A stretch of 13,905 nt of DNA from Methanosarcinales archaeon (GCA_009618475.1 WJOV01000073.1:1-13905); one strand, 5' to 3'; shown: positions 1 to 7,003, counted from the stretch's first letter. Made by a program: numbers and translations. Notes: a model not told the origin generated them from the sequence alone.

Positions 1-101
1 ATCAAAAGGACATCCAATCCACGCTCTGCGGCTGTTTTCGCTGTTACACTCCCGGCGGGTCCTGCGCCCACCACTACAACGTCATATCTCTCCTCTTTCA
101 T
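1..101 (-). CDS. FAD-dependent oxidoreductase, geranylgeranyl reductase family (N-terminus only)
   Basis: The reverse strand reads from an ATG at 101 into the window edge. Only about 33 residues are visible: after a short charged start comes YDVVVVGAGPAGS, the Rossmann dinucleotide-binding GxGxxG motif, then a helix and a second strand (GLDVLL). This pattern is typical of the archaeal geranylgeranyl reductase/FixC-type flavoproteins, which saturate isoprenoid chains of membrane lipids or quinones with FAD. The start is supported by the motif lying 8-10 residues in, and by an AT-rich TATA-like stretch about 20 bases upstream (119-131), which suggests a very short leader. Other flavoproteins share this N-terminus, so the exact substrate cannot be told from the fragment. 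Confidence 0.75.
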   Translation of the reverse strand, partial: MKEERYDVVVVGAGPAGSVTAKTAAERGLDVLL

Positions 102-185
102 TTGCTGCTTCTCAAACGTTTATTTTATATATGATGATTTTATAATTAAATTAAAGAACGAAAAGATGTAAAGGAGCAATAACGA
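102..185. promoter_or_regulatory. Divergent promoter region
   Basis: This AT-rich spacer separates two divergent genes. Leftward, a tatataaaataa stretch (119-131, reverse strand) lies about 20 bases from the reductase ATG. Rightward, tttataattaaattaaag (139-157) can serve as TATA box for the 186 gene, followed by an AAGGAG Shine-Dalgarno at 171-176 placed 9 bases before the GTG. The promoter calls are by pattern only. Confidence 0.5.
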
Positions 186-494
186 GTGTACCAAGAATTT
201 GGAATCGAAGAATTTACTGTGTATTGGAACGTAGATGAGGAGAAGTTTAAAGCGAAGATAAAGGATTACGAGAATATCTTGATTGCGGGATTCCCACCTA
301 TGTGGAATATCATAAAACTTTCAAAAGAGCTTTGTGTTAAAGAGTTATATACCGTGGGGGTAATCATGCCCGCACAAGAGCCGTTTAGAAAGATGAAGGA
401 GGAAGTAGAAGCGCGAATAAGGGAACAAAGAGAGAAGGCGACTTACCGGGGCGAATGCGTGGGGACTGAACCTTCTCAATACATGTATGGGTAA
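186..494 (+). CDS. Small unknown protein upstream of pyrH
   Basis: This encodes a 102-residue protein starting at GTG 186, supported by AAGGAG at 171-176. I do not recognise the family. It looks like a compact alpha/beta protein: a hydrophobic strand near residues 30-36 (ILIAGFPP), a helix, then a second strand (YTVGVIMP) and a long charged helix rich in Glu, Arg and Lys (about residues 62-85), ending in a polar tail. There is no signal peptide or membrane segment. It is first in a rightward cluster, ending 11 bases before pyrH, so it is probably cotranscribed with the UMP kinase and the nucleotide pyrophosphatase. The codon pattern and the Shine-Dalgarno argue that it is real; its function is unknown. 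Confidence 0.65.
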   Translation: MYQEFGIEEFTVYWNVDEEKFKAKIKDYENILIAGFPPMWNIIKLSKELCVKELYTVGVIMPAQEPFRKMKEEVEARIREQREKATYRGECVGTEPSQYMYG

Positions 495-505
495 GACCGG
501 ACACC

Positions 506-1195
506 ATGAAAGTGGTAATTTCATTGGGCGGCATTTTTTTAAAGGATGCTGCTTGCATAAAAGAAATTGCAGAGGCCCTGGAGGAGCTTGCGGAATCTTG
601 CGATTTATACGTGGTCACCGGTGGTGGAGAAATAGCGCGAGAATGTATAAAAATAGCACGTGATTTGGGTGCGAACGAAGCGGTTTGCGATTATATAGGC
701 ATAGCGGTGACAAGAATAAATGCGAAATTGCTTATTTCCGCTTTGCATAATGCGTATCCTGAACCCTTTTCTGATTATAAAGAAGTTACAGCGGCTAAGG
801 CGAAAGGCGAGGGTGAAGAAGCGAAAATAACCGTGATGGGTGGAGTAAGCCCGGGTTATACGACCGATGCAGTGGCGGCGATTCTTGCGGAATACGTAAA
901 CGCAGACCTCCTCATAGACGTGACATCGGTAGATGGAGTCTATGATGCTGACCCACGCAGGTATCCGGATGCAAGGAAATACGACATGCTGACGGCAAAG
1001 GAACTCGTAGCGCTAACCGCGAAAGAGGAACTAAAAGCAGGGTCGAGAATTGTTATAGACCCCGTTGCAGCGAAGATAATAGAAAGAAGCGGGATAAAGA
1101 CCATCGTCATTGACGGAAGTAATCCGCGTGATATTTTCGGTGCAGTCCAGGGGAAGCATAGCGGCACGGAGATAAATCCGGAATCCCACCGATGA
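506..1195 (+). CDS. pyrH: Uridylate (UMP) kinase, archaeal type
   Basis: The product phosphorylates UMP to UDP with ATP in cytoplasmic pyrimidine synthesis. It has 229 residues, normal for the archaeal PyrH subfamily of the amino-acid kinase fold. Visible signatures are the N-terminal phosphate loop (VVISLGG), the second glycine loop VVTGGGEIARE, the UMP-site block ending in GIAVTRINAKLL, the nucleotide-binding segment around GYTTDAVAAILAEY, and LLIDVTSVDGVYDADPR, nearly diagnostic for the family. The usual Ser after the first GG pair is Ile here (GGIF), a small deviation. There is no strong Shine-Dalgarno, but ATG 506 is fixed by the N-terminal strand. The next gene begins 16 bases downstream and also handles nucleotides. 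Confidence 0.93.
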   Translation: MKVVISLGGIFLKDAACIKEIAEALEELAESCDLYVVTGGGEIARECIKIARDLGANEAVCDYIGIAVTRINAKLLISALHNAYPEPFSDYKEVTAAKAKGEGEEAKITVMGGVSPGYTTDAVAAILAEYVNADLLIDVTSVDGVYDADPRRYPDARKYDMLTAKELVALTAKEELKAGSRIVIDPVAAKIIERSGIKTIVIDGSNPRDIFGAVQGKHSGTEINPESHR

Positions 1196-1211
1196 AACAG
1201 AGGCGATAGAG

Positions 1212-1781
1212 ATGGAACTAATCTTCCTCACCACGAACAAGAACAAGGTAAAGGAGATAAAAGATTTGGCTGATGCAGAATCGAAGAACGTAAGAATAGA
1301 GCATCTCGAATATGACTATCCGGAGTTACAGCTTGGAGAAACCGAGGCGGTGGCGGAAGAAAGTGCGAATTATATAAAAGAGAAGATAGCGATAAAAAAA
1401 GCTTTCTTCATAGAAGACTCAGGGTTGTTTATCCCTGCTTTAAATGGCTTTCCAGGTCCTTTCTCCGCTTACGTCTTCAATAAAATAGGGAATGAGGGAA
1501 TCCTGAAGTTGATGGCGGATAAAAAGGGGGAAGAGCGAAAAGCTACTTTTAAAACCGTCGTTGCATTCTGCGAATCCGTGAAAACGGCACCCATTCTTTT
1601 TGTCGGCATCGCGGAAGGTAAAATAGCGGAGAAGGAAAGGGGGGGAAGGGGATTTGGCTACGACCCAATATTTGAGTTTGAGGGAGCAGGGAAGACATTT
1701 GCAGAGATGAGCGGGGAGGAAAAAAGTGAAGTATCGCATAGAGGCAGAGCTTTCAGGAAATTGTTGAATTATATTTCTTAG
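1212..1781 (+). CDS. rdgB: XTP/dITP pyrophosphatase (RdgB/HAM1 family)
   Basis: This house-cleaning enzyme hydrolyses deaminated purine nucleoside triphosphates (XTP, ITP, dITP) to the monophosphate and pyrophosphate, keeping them out of DNA and RNA. The 189-residue length matches the family. It has the N-terminal substrate loop TTNKNKVKE (residues 7-15), the acidic EDSGL motif with the following GFPGPFSAYV stretch, GRGFGYDPIF, and the C-terminal SHRGRAF base-recognition motif. A GAGG at 1200-1203, eight bases from ATG 1212, supports the start. It follows pyrH by 16 bases, consistent with one transcript. All motifs are present and no damage is seen. Confidence 0.94.
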   Translation: MELIFLTTNKNKVKEIKDLADAESKNVRIEHLEYDYPELQLGETEAVAEESANYIKEKIAIKKAFFIEDSGLFIPALNGFPGPFSAYVFNKIGNEGILKLMADKKGEERKATFKTVVAFCESVKTAPILFVGIAEGKIAEKERGGRGFGYDPIFEFEGAGKTFAEMSGEEKSEVSHRGRAFRKLLNYIS

Positions 1782-1785
1782 TTTT

Positions 1786-2004
1786 GTGGTTGTTTACCGC
1801 CGAGAGCGCCGAGAGCGCGGAGATGACGTAAAAAATCATCAGGCTCAGTTGCTCTCCCACCTCCGACTTTCTGGCTGCAAGGTCGGCTTACTGATCAACT
1901 TCAATTTCAAGGTCCTGAAGGATGGCATTCTCCGAGTGGTAAACGATCTTCTAACTCTCTGTGTTCTCTGCGTGCTCAGCGGTAAACAAGTACCTGGTTT
2001 TTAA
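1786..2004 (+). pseudogene. GxxExxY-family protein, C-terminal remnant
   Basis: Reading in frame from about 1828 gives VKNHQAQLLSHLRLSGC followed by KVGLLINFNF and LKDGILRVVN. This is the conserved C-terminal block of GxxExxY proteins (about 120-130 residues, related to PD-(D/E)XK nucleases). The N-terminal half, with the name-giving motif and the catalytic-like acidic residues, is missing. What precedes the block is only the translated repeat arm (RRERRERG). The open frame from GTG 1786 to the TAA at 2002-2004 is therefore best read as an internally deleted relic, not a gene. The C-terminal residues (LTLCVLCVLSGK) are encoded by the right repeat arm, as often seen in this family. Confidence 0.65.
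1790..1989. repeat. Inverted-repeat element with tandem-unit arms
   Basis: The 200-bp segment begins with ttgtttaccgc (1790-1800) and ends with its exact reverse complement (1979-1989). Inside the perfect 11-bp ends, the left arm continues with a tandem unit of about 9 bases (gccgagagc twice, then gcggagatg, about 1799-1825). The right arm, read on the reverse strand, continues with a related series (tgagcacgcagagaacacagagag), about two-thirds identical. Arms of this kind commonly flank genes of the GxxExxY family in bacteria and archaea. The element fills the space between the pyrophosphatase gene and the phosphate operon and looks like a decayed mobile or dispersed repeat. Confidence 0.7.
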
Positions 2005-2009
2005 CCAGG
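1993..2009. terminator. Short perfect hairpin
   Basis: The sequence cctggtt-ttt-aaccagg forms a perfect 7-bp stem with a 3-base loop just downstream of the repeat element, followed by AT-rich DNA. It could end transcription from the upstream cluster, but it has no long U-tract, so the role is uncertain. Confidence 0.3.
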
Positions 2010-2060
2010 CATCTATATATTGTTCATTTGCTATATATTAATTTAGAAAAATTGAATAAA

Positions 2061-2076
2061 CCGAAAGATTTAAATA
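2061..2076 (+). promoter_or_regulatory. BRE/TATA promoter of the phosphate operon
   Basis: The sequence ccgaaa-ga-tttaaata gives a textbook archaeal BRE (purine-rich, gaaa) followed by a TATA box at 2069-2076. Initiation about 25 bases downstream would fall near 2098-2102, just upstream of a purine-rich ggggggaag that can serve as Shine-Dalgarno for ATG 2114. Confidence 0.7.
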
Positions 2077-2113
2077 GCCTTTTTGGTTTCTATATACCGG
2101 GGGGAAGAAAAGC

Positions 2114-2812
2114 ATGGAAGAAGGTGCGTCGTCGAAGACATTGGTATTGAATGCGGTTTTGCATAAGATGCAGGGGTTTTTACCGCGGGAGAAGAAATTC
2201 TTCGTCCTCTTTGAGGACCTCGCGGGGAAGGCGGTGGAAGCCGCGGAGCTACTGGTAGAATTAGGCGTAAAATATTCCAGACTTCCGCAAATCAGTGAGC
2301 AACTCAAAGAACTGGAAGAAGAAGCTGATTCGGTCGTTCATCAAATCATACGGGAACTGTTTTATGACCATACGCGAGTCACGGAGGAGAAGGCAGATAT
2401 ACGCTATTTCGCTCATAATCTGGACAATGTAATAGATGGCATCGAGAAAGCAGTAGTAAGGCTGACGTTTACTCAAAAACAGACGCTTCCAGAGCCGGTG
2501 AGTGAATTTTCCCCGATTATTCTTGAGGCGTCGCGGGAAATAAGAACGGCAGTAGGTTGCTTACGAGATATGGGGTGTGAAGAAGAAAGTTTAGAAGCAT
2601 GCTGTATAGTGATAAACGAATTAGAGAACGAAGCGGATAAAATAAACCGGAAATGGCTGCGAATGCTGATGACCACGCCGGTGGAAAATCCTAATGAGCT
2701 CCTTGACCGGCTATTGCTTAAAGAAATAGTGGAGATTTTAGAAAATACAATGGACGAATGTGAGGACGTGGCAAATATTTTGGAGACCTTTAGATTAAAG
2801 GGCGGGATTTAA
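2114..2812 (+). CDS. DUF47 (PhoU-like) phosphate transport regulator
   Basis: This is a cytoplasmic all-helical protein of 232 residues that in this family pairs with Pit permeases and is thought to regulate or assist phosphate uptake. Visible features are the FLPREKKFFVLFED start typical of DUF47 proteins and a series of helices carrying repeated acidic E/DxxxD motifs (LEEEADSV, DNVIDGIE, ENEADKI, ENTMDECEDVANIL), the metal-cluster pattern of PhoU-like folds. The start at ATG 2114 follows a G-rich ribosome site. The stop is 4 bases before the permease ATG, so the two are surely cotranscribed. The family is clear; the molecular mechanism is less so. Confidence 0.9.
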   Translation: MEEGASSKTLVLNAVLHKMQGFLPREKKFFVLFEDLAGKAVEAAELLVELGVKYSRLPQISEQLKELEEEADSVVHQIIRELFYDHTRVTEEKADIRYFAHNLDNVIDGIEKAVVRLTFTQKQTLPEPVSEFSPIILEASREIRTAVGCLRDMGCEEESLEACCIVINELENEADKINRKWLRMLMTTPVENPNELLDRLLLKEIVEILENTMDECEDVANILETFRLKGGI

Positions 2813-2816
2813 CGGG

Positions 2817-3833
2817 ATGTCGGTTTTGGGGTTTGTTCTCGTAATAATAGTTCTTGCGCTGCTCTATGATTTTTTGAATGGTGCGAATGACAGTGCGAAT
2901 GCGATTGCCACGGTAATTGCAACCAAGGCGCTAACACCGCTAAATGCACTGGCTTTGGCGAGCTTTTTTAACGTTGCCGGCGCTTTTGCCTTTACAGAAG
3001 TAGCGAAGACCATAGGGAAGGGAATTGTTCCTCCCGGGTCTCTAACAACCAATATTTTTCTCGTGGTTCTTATCAGTGGTTTAATTGGTGCGATAACATG
3101 GACTTATATTTGCACCACGCTTGGAATTCCCATAAGTGTTACGCATTCGTTGGTAGGAGCAATTCTCGGCGCGGGAATAGTCGCAGGTGGAATGGGGATA
3201 ATAAATTGGACGGTGCTTAACAATAAAGTATTTCTTGCCATTGCGCTCGGTCCTTTTGCGGGATTTATAGCGGGGGCGGTTCTTTTTTCGCTCATCAGTT
3301 GGCTGCTGTATTTATTTTTTAAAAAGACACCTTCAACAAAGACAGAAGGAATATTTAAAAAGCTACAGATTATTTCAGCCTCTTTTATGGCTTTTAGCCA
3401 CGGTATGAATGATACGCAGAATGCAATGGGCGTGATTACGGTAGCTTTGCTGATTGGAGGCTTTATTCCCACTTTTTATGTTCCCTGGTGGGTGAAATTA
3501 ACGTGTGGGTCCGTGATGGCGATGGGCACACTTTTAATGGGCTGGAAAGTAATAAGGACAATGGGGTGGCGATTGACGAAATTGGAGCCGAAGCACGGAT
3601 TCTCCGCGGAAACGGGCGCGGGTATTGCCGTGGTAGGGATGAGTTTAGCAGGTATGCCGGTAAGCACCACGCACGTAATAGGTTCCGCGGTAATTGGAGG
3701 CTCGTTTTTTCAAAGCCTTCAGCGAATAAGATGGTCAGAAGTGGGGAAAATGTTCACTGCATGGGTGATAACCATTCCGATAGCGGCGGCAATTGGAGGA
3801 ACGGCGTATTGGGTGTTGAGGTTCGTTTTGTGA
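2817..3833 (+). CDS. pit: Inorganic phosphate transporter, Pit family
   Basis: This is an integral membrane permease for inorganic phosphate (or metal-phosphate), driven by an ion gradient. The 338-residue protein shows the two inverted family repeats: GANDSANAIAT at residues 22-32 with the GIPISVTHSLVGAILG block, and MAFSHGMNDTQNAMG with GMPVSTTHVIGSAVIGG in the second half. About nine to ten hydrophobic segments are seen, plus a short charged cytoplasmic loop (FFKKTPSTKTEGIFKK) in the middle. This is the short archaeal/bacterial form. It follows the DUF47 gene by 4 bases. The Asn/Asp pairs of both signature repeats are intact, so it should be functional. Confidence 0.94.
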   Translation: MSVLGFVLVIIVLALLYDFLNGANDSANAIATVIATKALTPLNALALASFFNVAGAFAFTEVAKTIGKGIVPPGSLTTNIFLVVLISGLIGAITWTYICTTLGIPISVTHSLVGAILGAGIVAGGMGIINWTVLNNKVFLAIALGPFAGFIAGAVLFSLISWLLYLFFKKTPSTKTEGIFKKLQIISASFMAFSHGMNDTQNAMGVITVALLIGGFIPTFYVPWWVKLTCGSVMAMGTLLMGWKVIRTMGWRLTKLEPKHGFSAETGAGIAVVGMSLAGMPVSTTHVIGSAVIGGSFFQSLQRIRWSEVGKMFTAWVITIPIAAAIGGTAYWVLRFVL

Positions 3834-3857
3834 TACTAAATATCGTATTTCTTTAGC

Positions 3858-3985
3858 TAACCACAAGATTACACAGATTTTCACGAGAGAACAATAATAG
3901 GAATCTGGTTTCAGTGTTCCATCGGTGATTTTGTCACCTCTTAACCTCCTTTTCTTGTGTTAATCTCGTGGAATCTCGTGGTTTA
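3858..3985. repeat. Second inverted-repeat element with tandem-unit arms
   Basis: The space between pit and secD contains a 128-bp segment with inverted arms. The left arm is aaccacaagattacacag and onward (3859-3889). The right arm, read on the reverse strand (3985-3953), is aaccacgagattccacga and onward. Each arm is built of a unit of about 10 bases (ccacgagatt twice on the right). The unit differs from that of the 1790-1989 element but the layout is the same. The middle holds a small hairpin (ggtga/tcacc, 3924-3938) and no coding sequence. The genes on both sides converge on it, so it may also serve as a bidirectional transcription stop. Confidence 0.65.
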
Positions 3986-3994
3986 TTACATTGT

Positions 3995-5521
3995 TTATAC
4001 TATCGCTTCTATCAACCTCGCATAAGCCGGCCGTGTAATAAAAATGCCGAAAAGCAGCCCAACGATGGTTACAATCGCGAAACCACGCAGTGTGCCGAGT
4101 GCCATGAAAGCAAGCGCAAGCATCGCCACGATGGTAGTCGTAGCAGAAACAAATATTATACCAAATGCAAACGATATTCGTTTACGATACATTCTCGCGG
4201 AGGAACGACCACCGGAAAGCACTTCGTCGGTTATTATCACCAATTGGTCCACGCCCGTGCCGATTACCGCTATTATCCCCGCGATACTTGGCAAATCCAA
4301 CTGCCAGTTTATCACCGTAGCGAAACCCAATATCAGTATTATTTCGCTAAGAAGCGTGAAAAACATCGGCAATACTATCTTCTTCTCTCGGTATCGCAGG
4401 AAAACGACAAGCGTAACGGCAATAAGAGCAAGCAACCCTGCAATAAATGCTCCTTCCTTGAATTTCGCTCCTAAATAAGCAGGGACTTCGCCCGAACCTA
4501 TTATTTCCACATTCACTGGCAAAGCTCCTGCTTTTAAGTGTATTATCAGTTCTTTAGCACTGTTGTACCCCTCATCCCCTGTTCCCGTATTTGCAGTCCA
4601 CGGATAAATAGGCTCTTTTTTCAAATCTGCACAAGCTTCGGACGCTATCTGCGCACTGTACACTACCTCATCGTCAAGCAGCATTGCAAGCTCGTGGTCC
4701 GTTGGATTGTCCGTTGCACCGTATTTTATTGCTGCATCTCTTAACGCAACCGCTCCTTCCTCTTTTAGAGTGAAAGGCGCGCCCCATGATGATTGTTCAT
4801 CTGTCCTCGTTGGCACTGTTCCCACTCTTTCTATTCCCTCGCTGCCATACATGACGTGAGCAGTGATATTCTCAATCTCTTCTATTCTTTGCCCTTCCTC
4901 TATGTCTCCGCCTACGCCTTCCGTCTGCATCCGTATTTCAAACTTACCGGGCTTGCCCACAATGTCCTTTGCAGTTTTGATGTCTATACCTGCCAAGTCT
5001 ATAATCATGAGGTTATTCCCAACGGCTCTTATGGTAGTGCTCGCTAATCCCAGCATGTTTATTTTCGTCTCTATTATTCGGCGAGTCTCGTCTCTTGTTT
5101 CGCGAGTTAAGGCATCCTCAAAGTCATCATCACCATTTGGTTTCTTCGCTATACTACCGTTAATCCCCGTTAACACCTCTGCCAACTGCTCTTTTGTAAC
5201 GCTCTTTCTTATCTCGTATTTTATCACTCCTTCTTCAGCTTCATATGGAGTCACTTCTGTATCCAGCGCATCGTTGAGAAATGAAACAACTTCCGTCTCG
5301 TTAACCGATGCAGGTACATCTATCCTGACCAAAGTGCCTTCTAATTTCAATTGCAGCGAACTCCCGCCCACCAAATCCAAGCCATACCTCAGATTGCCAT
5401 TTAGCCCGGCATCCGGGGGCGGCGAAGGATAAACATAGATGACAAACAAAGCGGCTATAACGCACAATAACAATGCCATTACCCTTATGTCTCCCAGCAA
5501 TCCTCTTTCGCTTTTTTTCAT
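3995..5521 (-). CDS. secD: Protein-export membrane protein SecD
   Basis: SecD works with SecF beside the Sec translocon, helping to release and pull secreted proteins across the membrane. This 508-residue protein has one N-terminal membrane helix (about residues 13-32), then RYGLDLVGGSSLQLKLEG, the SecD1 signature, a large extracytoplasmic domain, and five C-terminal helices beginning near LGAKFKEGAFIAGLLALIAV. The RND-type motif IAGIIAVIGTGVDQLVIITDEVL in helix 4 is conserved in archaeal SecD. The C-terminal half of the outer domain has a roughly 60-residue archaeal-style insertion (EVVYSAQIASEACADL region). No secF lies next to it: upstream is a nitroreductase gene and downstream is the repeat element. 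Confidence 0.93.
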   Translation of the reverse strand: MKKSERGLLGDIRVMALLLCVIAALFVIYVYPSPPPDAGLNGNLRYGLDLVGGSSLQLKLEGTLVRIDVPASVNETEVVSFLNDALDTEVTPYEAEEGVIKYEIRKSVTKEQLAEVLTGINGSIAKKPNGDDDFEDALTRETRDETRRIIETKINMLGLASTTIRAVGNNLMIIDLAGIDIKTAKDIVGKPGKFEIRMQTEGVGGDIEEGQRIEEIENITAHVMYGSEGIERVGTVPTRTDEQSSWGAPFTLKEEGAVALRDAAIKYGATDNPTDHELAMLLDDEVVYSAQIASEACADLKKEPIYPWTANTGTGDEGYNSAKELIIHLKAGALPVNVEIIGSGEVPAYLGAKFKEGAFIAGLLALIAVTLVVFLRYREKKIVLPMFFTLLSEIILILGFATVINWQLDLPSIAGIIAVIGTGVDQLVIITDEVLSGGRSSARMYRKRISFAFGIIFVSATTTIVAMLALAFMALGTLRGFAIVTIVGLLFGIFITRPAYARLIEAIV

Positions 5522-5570
5522 TGTAACAGACCTTTATTCCCCCTTATTTCCTCTTTATCTTATCTACATC

Positions 5571-5590
5571 CATACTTTAAATAACCTTTT
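5571..5590 (-). promoter_or_regulatory. Likely secD promoter
   Basis: On the reverse strand ggttatttaaagtatgg includes a TATA-like tatttaaag (5583-5575), about 55 bases upstream of the secD ATG. It sits in the 76-base gap after the nitroreductase stop, so secD probably has its own promoter. An AAGGT lies shortly before the ATG as a weak ribosome site. Confidence 0.5.
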
Positions 5591-5597
5591 ATATTAT

Positions 5598-6182
5598 CTA
5601 TCCTCCACTCACACCCACGGGCATCACGTATATCGGCTTATGCACTTTTGGAAGATTCAAGACCCTTGCGACTTCGTCATCATAAAACGCGCCTATGGCG
5701 ACGGTAGCCAGACCCAACGCTTCACACTGTAAATATATATTTTGCGATACGTGCCCCACTTCTATATGCACGTATATTACGCCACGGTCCCCATATTTAC
5801 GAGTCGTTCTTTCATATTCGGCGGCAATCACAAAAGATACCGGGGCATCGGCAATGAACGTCTGGCTTAAACAAGCGACTGCTAACGCATCTCGCAAATC
5901 GCCTTCCTTATGCAGCTCTAACTCCGAATAACCTCTCCCGCTACGGCGGTACACGCCGCTGGCATCTATACCCTCCACGCATTCCTCGCCTATTACCATA
6001 TACAGCTCCAAGGGGTATGTAGCGCCAGCCGAAGGTGCCTTTCCCGCAGACCATATCAATTGTGAAAGTTGTTTCTTTGTTAGCCGGGTTCTTTTGAAAG
6101 ACCGCCGCGATTTCCTCTTCTCTATCGCTTCTTCTAACGAAACAGCTCCCTTTTTATCCGCTTCTTCTATTTTCAGTCGCAT
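5598..6182 (-). CDS. SagB/ThcOx-type nitroreductase (FMN-dependent oxidoreductase)
   Basis: This is a 194-residue flavin oxidoreductase of the SagB-like branch of the nitroreductase superfamily. Visible motifs are RKSRRSFK (residues 23-30, FMN phosphate contact), SQLIWSAGKAPSAGATYPLELYMV (flavin/substrate pocket), a mid block FIADAPVSFVIAAEYERTTRKYGDRGVIYVHIEVGHVSQNIYLQCEALGL shortened here to its anchors KYGDRG and EVGHVSQN, and the C-terminal VAIGAF with PVGVSG. SagB proteins oxidise peptide azolines together with a YcaO and a C-protein, but no such partner is in view, and many stand-alone archaeal members have unknown substrates. It is probably a cytoplasmic redox enzyme working on small molecules. 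Confidence 0.85.
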   Translation of the reverse strand: MRLKIEEADKKGAVSLEEAIEKRKSRRSFKRTRLTKKQLSQLIWSAGKAPSAGATYPLELYMVIGEECVEGIDASGVYRRSGRGYSELELHKEGDLRDALAVACLSQTFIADAPVSFVIAAEYERTTRKYGDRGVIYVHIEVGHVSQNIYLQCEALGLATVAIGAFYDDEVARVLNLPKVHKPIYVMPVGVSGG

Positions 6183-6220
6183 TTCTCACGCTTCCAACCC
6201 CGTATTCACATTTCTCACGC
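6180..6220 (-). repeat. Duplicated ribosome-site/start motif
   Basis: The reverse-strand 12-mer gcgtgagaaatg occurs twice, at 6220-6209 and 6191-6180, 29 bases apart. The downstream copy provides the gtgag ribosome site and the ATG of the nitroreductase gene. In the upstream copy the ATG is followed at once by TGA, giving a start-stop codon pair within the predicted leader. Confidence 0.5.
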
Positions 6221-6242
6221 GGGTTCCGGGTATGTATTCAAC

Positions 6243-6257
6243 GCTTTAAAATTTCGC
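6243..6257 (-). promoter_or_regulatory. BRE/TATA promoter of the nitroreductase gene
   Basis: On the reverse strand gcgaaa (6257-6252) and ttttaaag (about 6251-6243) match an archaeal BRE plus TATA box. Initiation would be expected near 6220, giving a leader of about 40 bases that carries the duplicated gcgtgagaaatg motif. Almost the same box is found at 13155-13170. Confidence 0.6.
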
Positions 6258-6261
6258 ACAC

Positions 6262-6279
6262 CGTAAGATATTAAAAGGC
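6262..6279 (+). promoter_or_regulatory. Candidate promoter of the SatD-family operon
   Basis: The sequence gtaagatattaaaagg includes a TATA-like atattaaaa (6268-6276). A start site about 25 bases downstream would leave a leader of roughly 12-15 bases before ATG 6312, with no Shine-Dalgarno, so translation is probably nearly leaderless. A second AT-rich ttatttaaatag at 6295-6306 is too close to the ATG. Confidence 0.4.
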
Positions 6280-6311
6280 ATAAAAAACAAATTATTATTT
6301 AAATAGATTAA

Positions 6312-6998
6312 ATGATTCGCACATTGCAGAATAGGTATGTGGTTGTAACTGGCGATTTGAAGTCTTCGAGAGGGTTGGAGGACCGAGCGGAAGTTCAAGA
6401 AGAATTAAAAAATGCTTTGAGAATGGTCAACAGAAGATTTGAGGAAGAGATACCTGCAAAATTTATGGTTGTCCGCGGGGATAGTTTTCAGGGGATGCTT
6501 TCCTCACCAAAATATCTGTTCGACATGTATCATGTATTTTTTGAAAACATCAGTCATCAATTCTACCTGGGAATTGGCGTTGGTGACGTATCTACGAGTT
6601 TAAGCGAAAATGTTGGGGAGATAGATGGCGAAGCATTTCATAACGCATCTGACGCATTAGAAAGGGCAAAGAAAGAAAATATATGGATTGTATTCAGAAG
6701 TGAGTGGGAAATTGACGAGGTTGTTACGTGTTTATTGAATTTCATGGCAGATGTGATGTGGAATTGGACTAAAAGGCAAAAGGAACTTATCATATATTTC
6801 AGGGAGCATGGAGGGGATAGAGAGGCGGTTAGATTGGCGTCTAAGAAGTTTGGTGTTGGCGAAAGAAGCATATATAAAACATTGAGAACAGGGAAATATC
6901 ATTTATGGCGAGATGCAGAAAAGGCGGTGGCAGATTTATTGAACCGGGAATGGTTCGAATTAGGAATTGAACCGGAAATGGTTGATGGGGGCAGGTGA
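6312..6998 (+). CDS. SatD-family protein with C-terminal helix-turn-helix
   Basis: This 228-residue soluble protein resembles the SatD family, whose biochemical role is not established. Conserved features are VVTGDLKSSRG (residues 11-21), the helix DRAEVQEELKNAL, VRGDSFQGML (54-63), GIGVGDVST (87-95), IDGEAFHNASDALERAK (104-120), and a C-terminal helix-turn-helix-like region (about 160-205, with FGVGERSIYKTL as probable recognition helix). The spacing of GD15, the GDSFQ motif and GIGVGD recalls palm-domain nucleotide cyclases (GGDEF/class III); this is my inference. There is no Shine-Dalgarno, so it is likely leaderless. Its stop overlaps the next gene's start region, and that gene encodes a small membrane protein, a pairing common for SatD proteins. 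Confidence 0.75.
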   Translation: MIRTLQNRYVVVTGDLKSSRGLEDRAEVQEELKNALRMVNRRFEEEIPAKFMVVRGDSFQGMLSSPKYLFDMYHVFFENISHQFYLGIGVGDVSTSLSENVGEIDGEAFHNASDALERAKKENIWIVFRSEWEIDEVVTCLLNFMADVMWNWTKRQKELIIYFREHGGDREAVRLASKKFGVGERSIYKTLRTGKYHLWRDAEKAVADLLNREWFELGIEPEMVDGGR

Positions 6999-7003
6999 TA
7001 GAA

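Noticed and set aside
1799..1825. CRISPR-like repeats in the 9-base tandem units
   Set aside because: The units are directly adjacent without spacers and form inverted arms of one element.
1786..1830. Taking the 1786-2004 frame as a new 72-residue gene
   Set aside because: The first 14 or so codons are only the translated repeat arm, and the rest is the C-terminal block of a known family, so a truncated relic fits better.
3488..3856. 122-codon rightward frame overlapping the end of pit
   Set aside because: It lies in another frame of a well-conserved Pit domain and encodes a Gly/Asn/Arg-rich shadow without motif or ribosome site.
4044..4478. Long rightward open frames (144 and 168 codons) opposite secD
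   Set aside because: They lie antisense to strongly conserved SecD membrane helices, lack ribosome sites and encode low-complexity Ser/Ile/Thr-rich or basic sequences.
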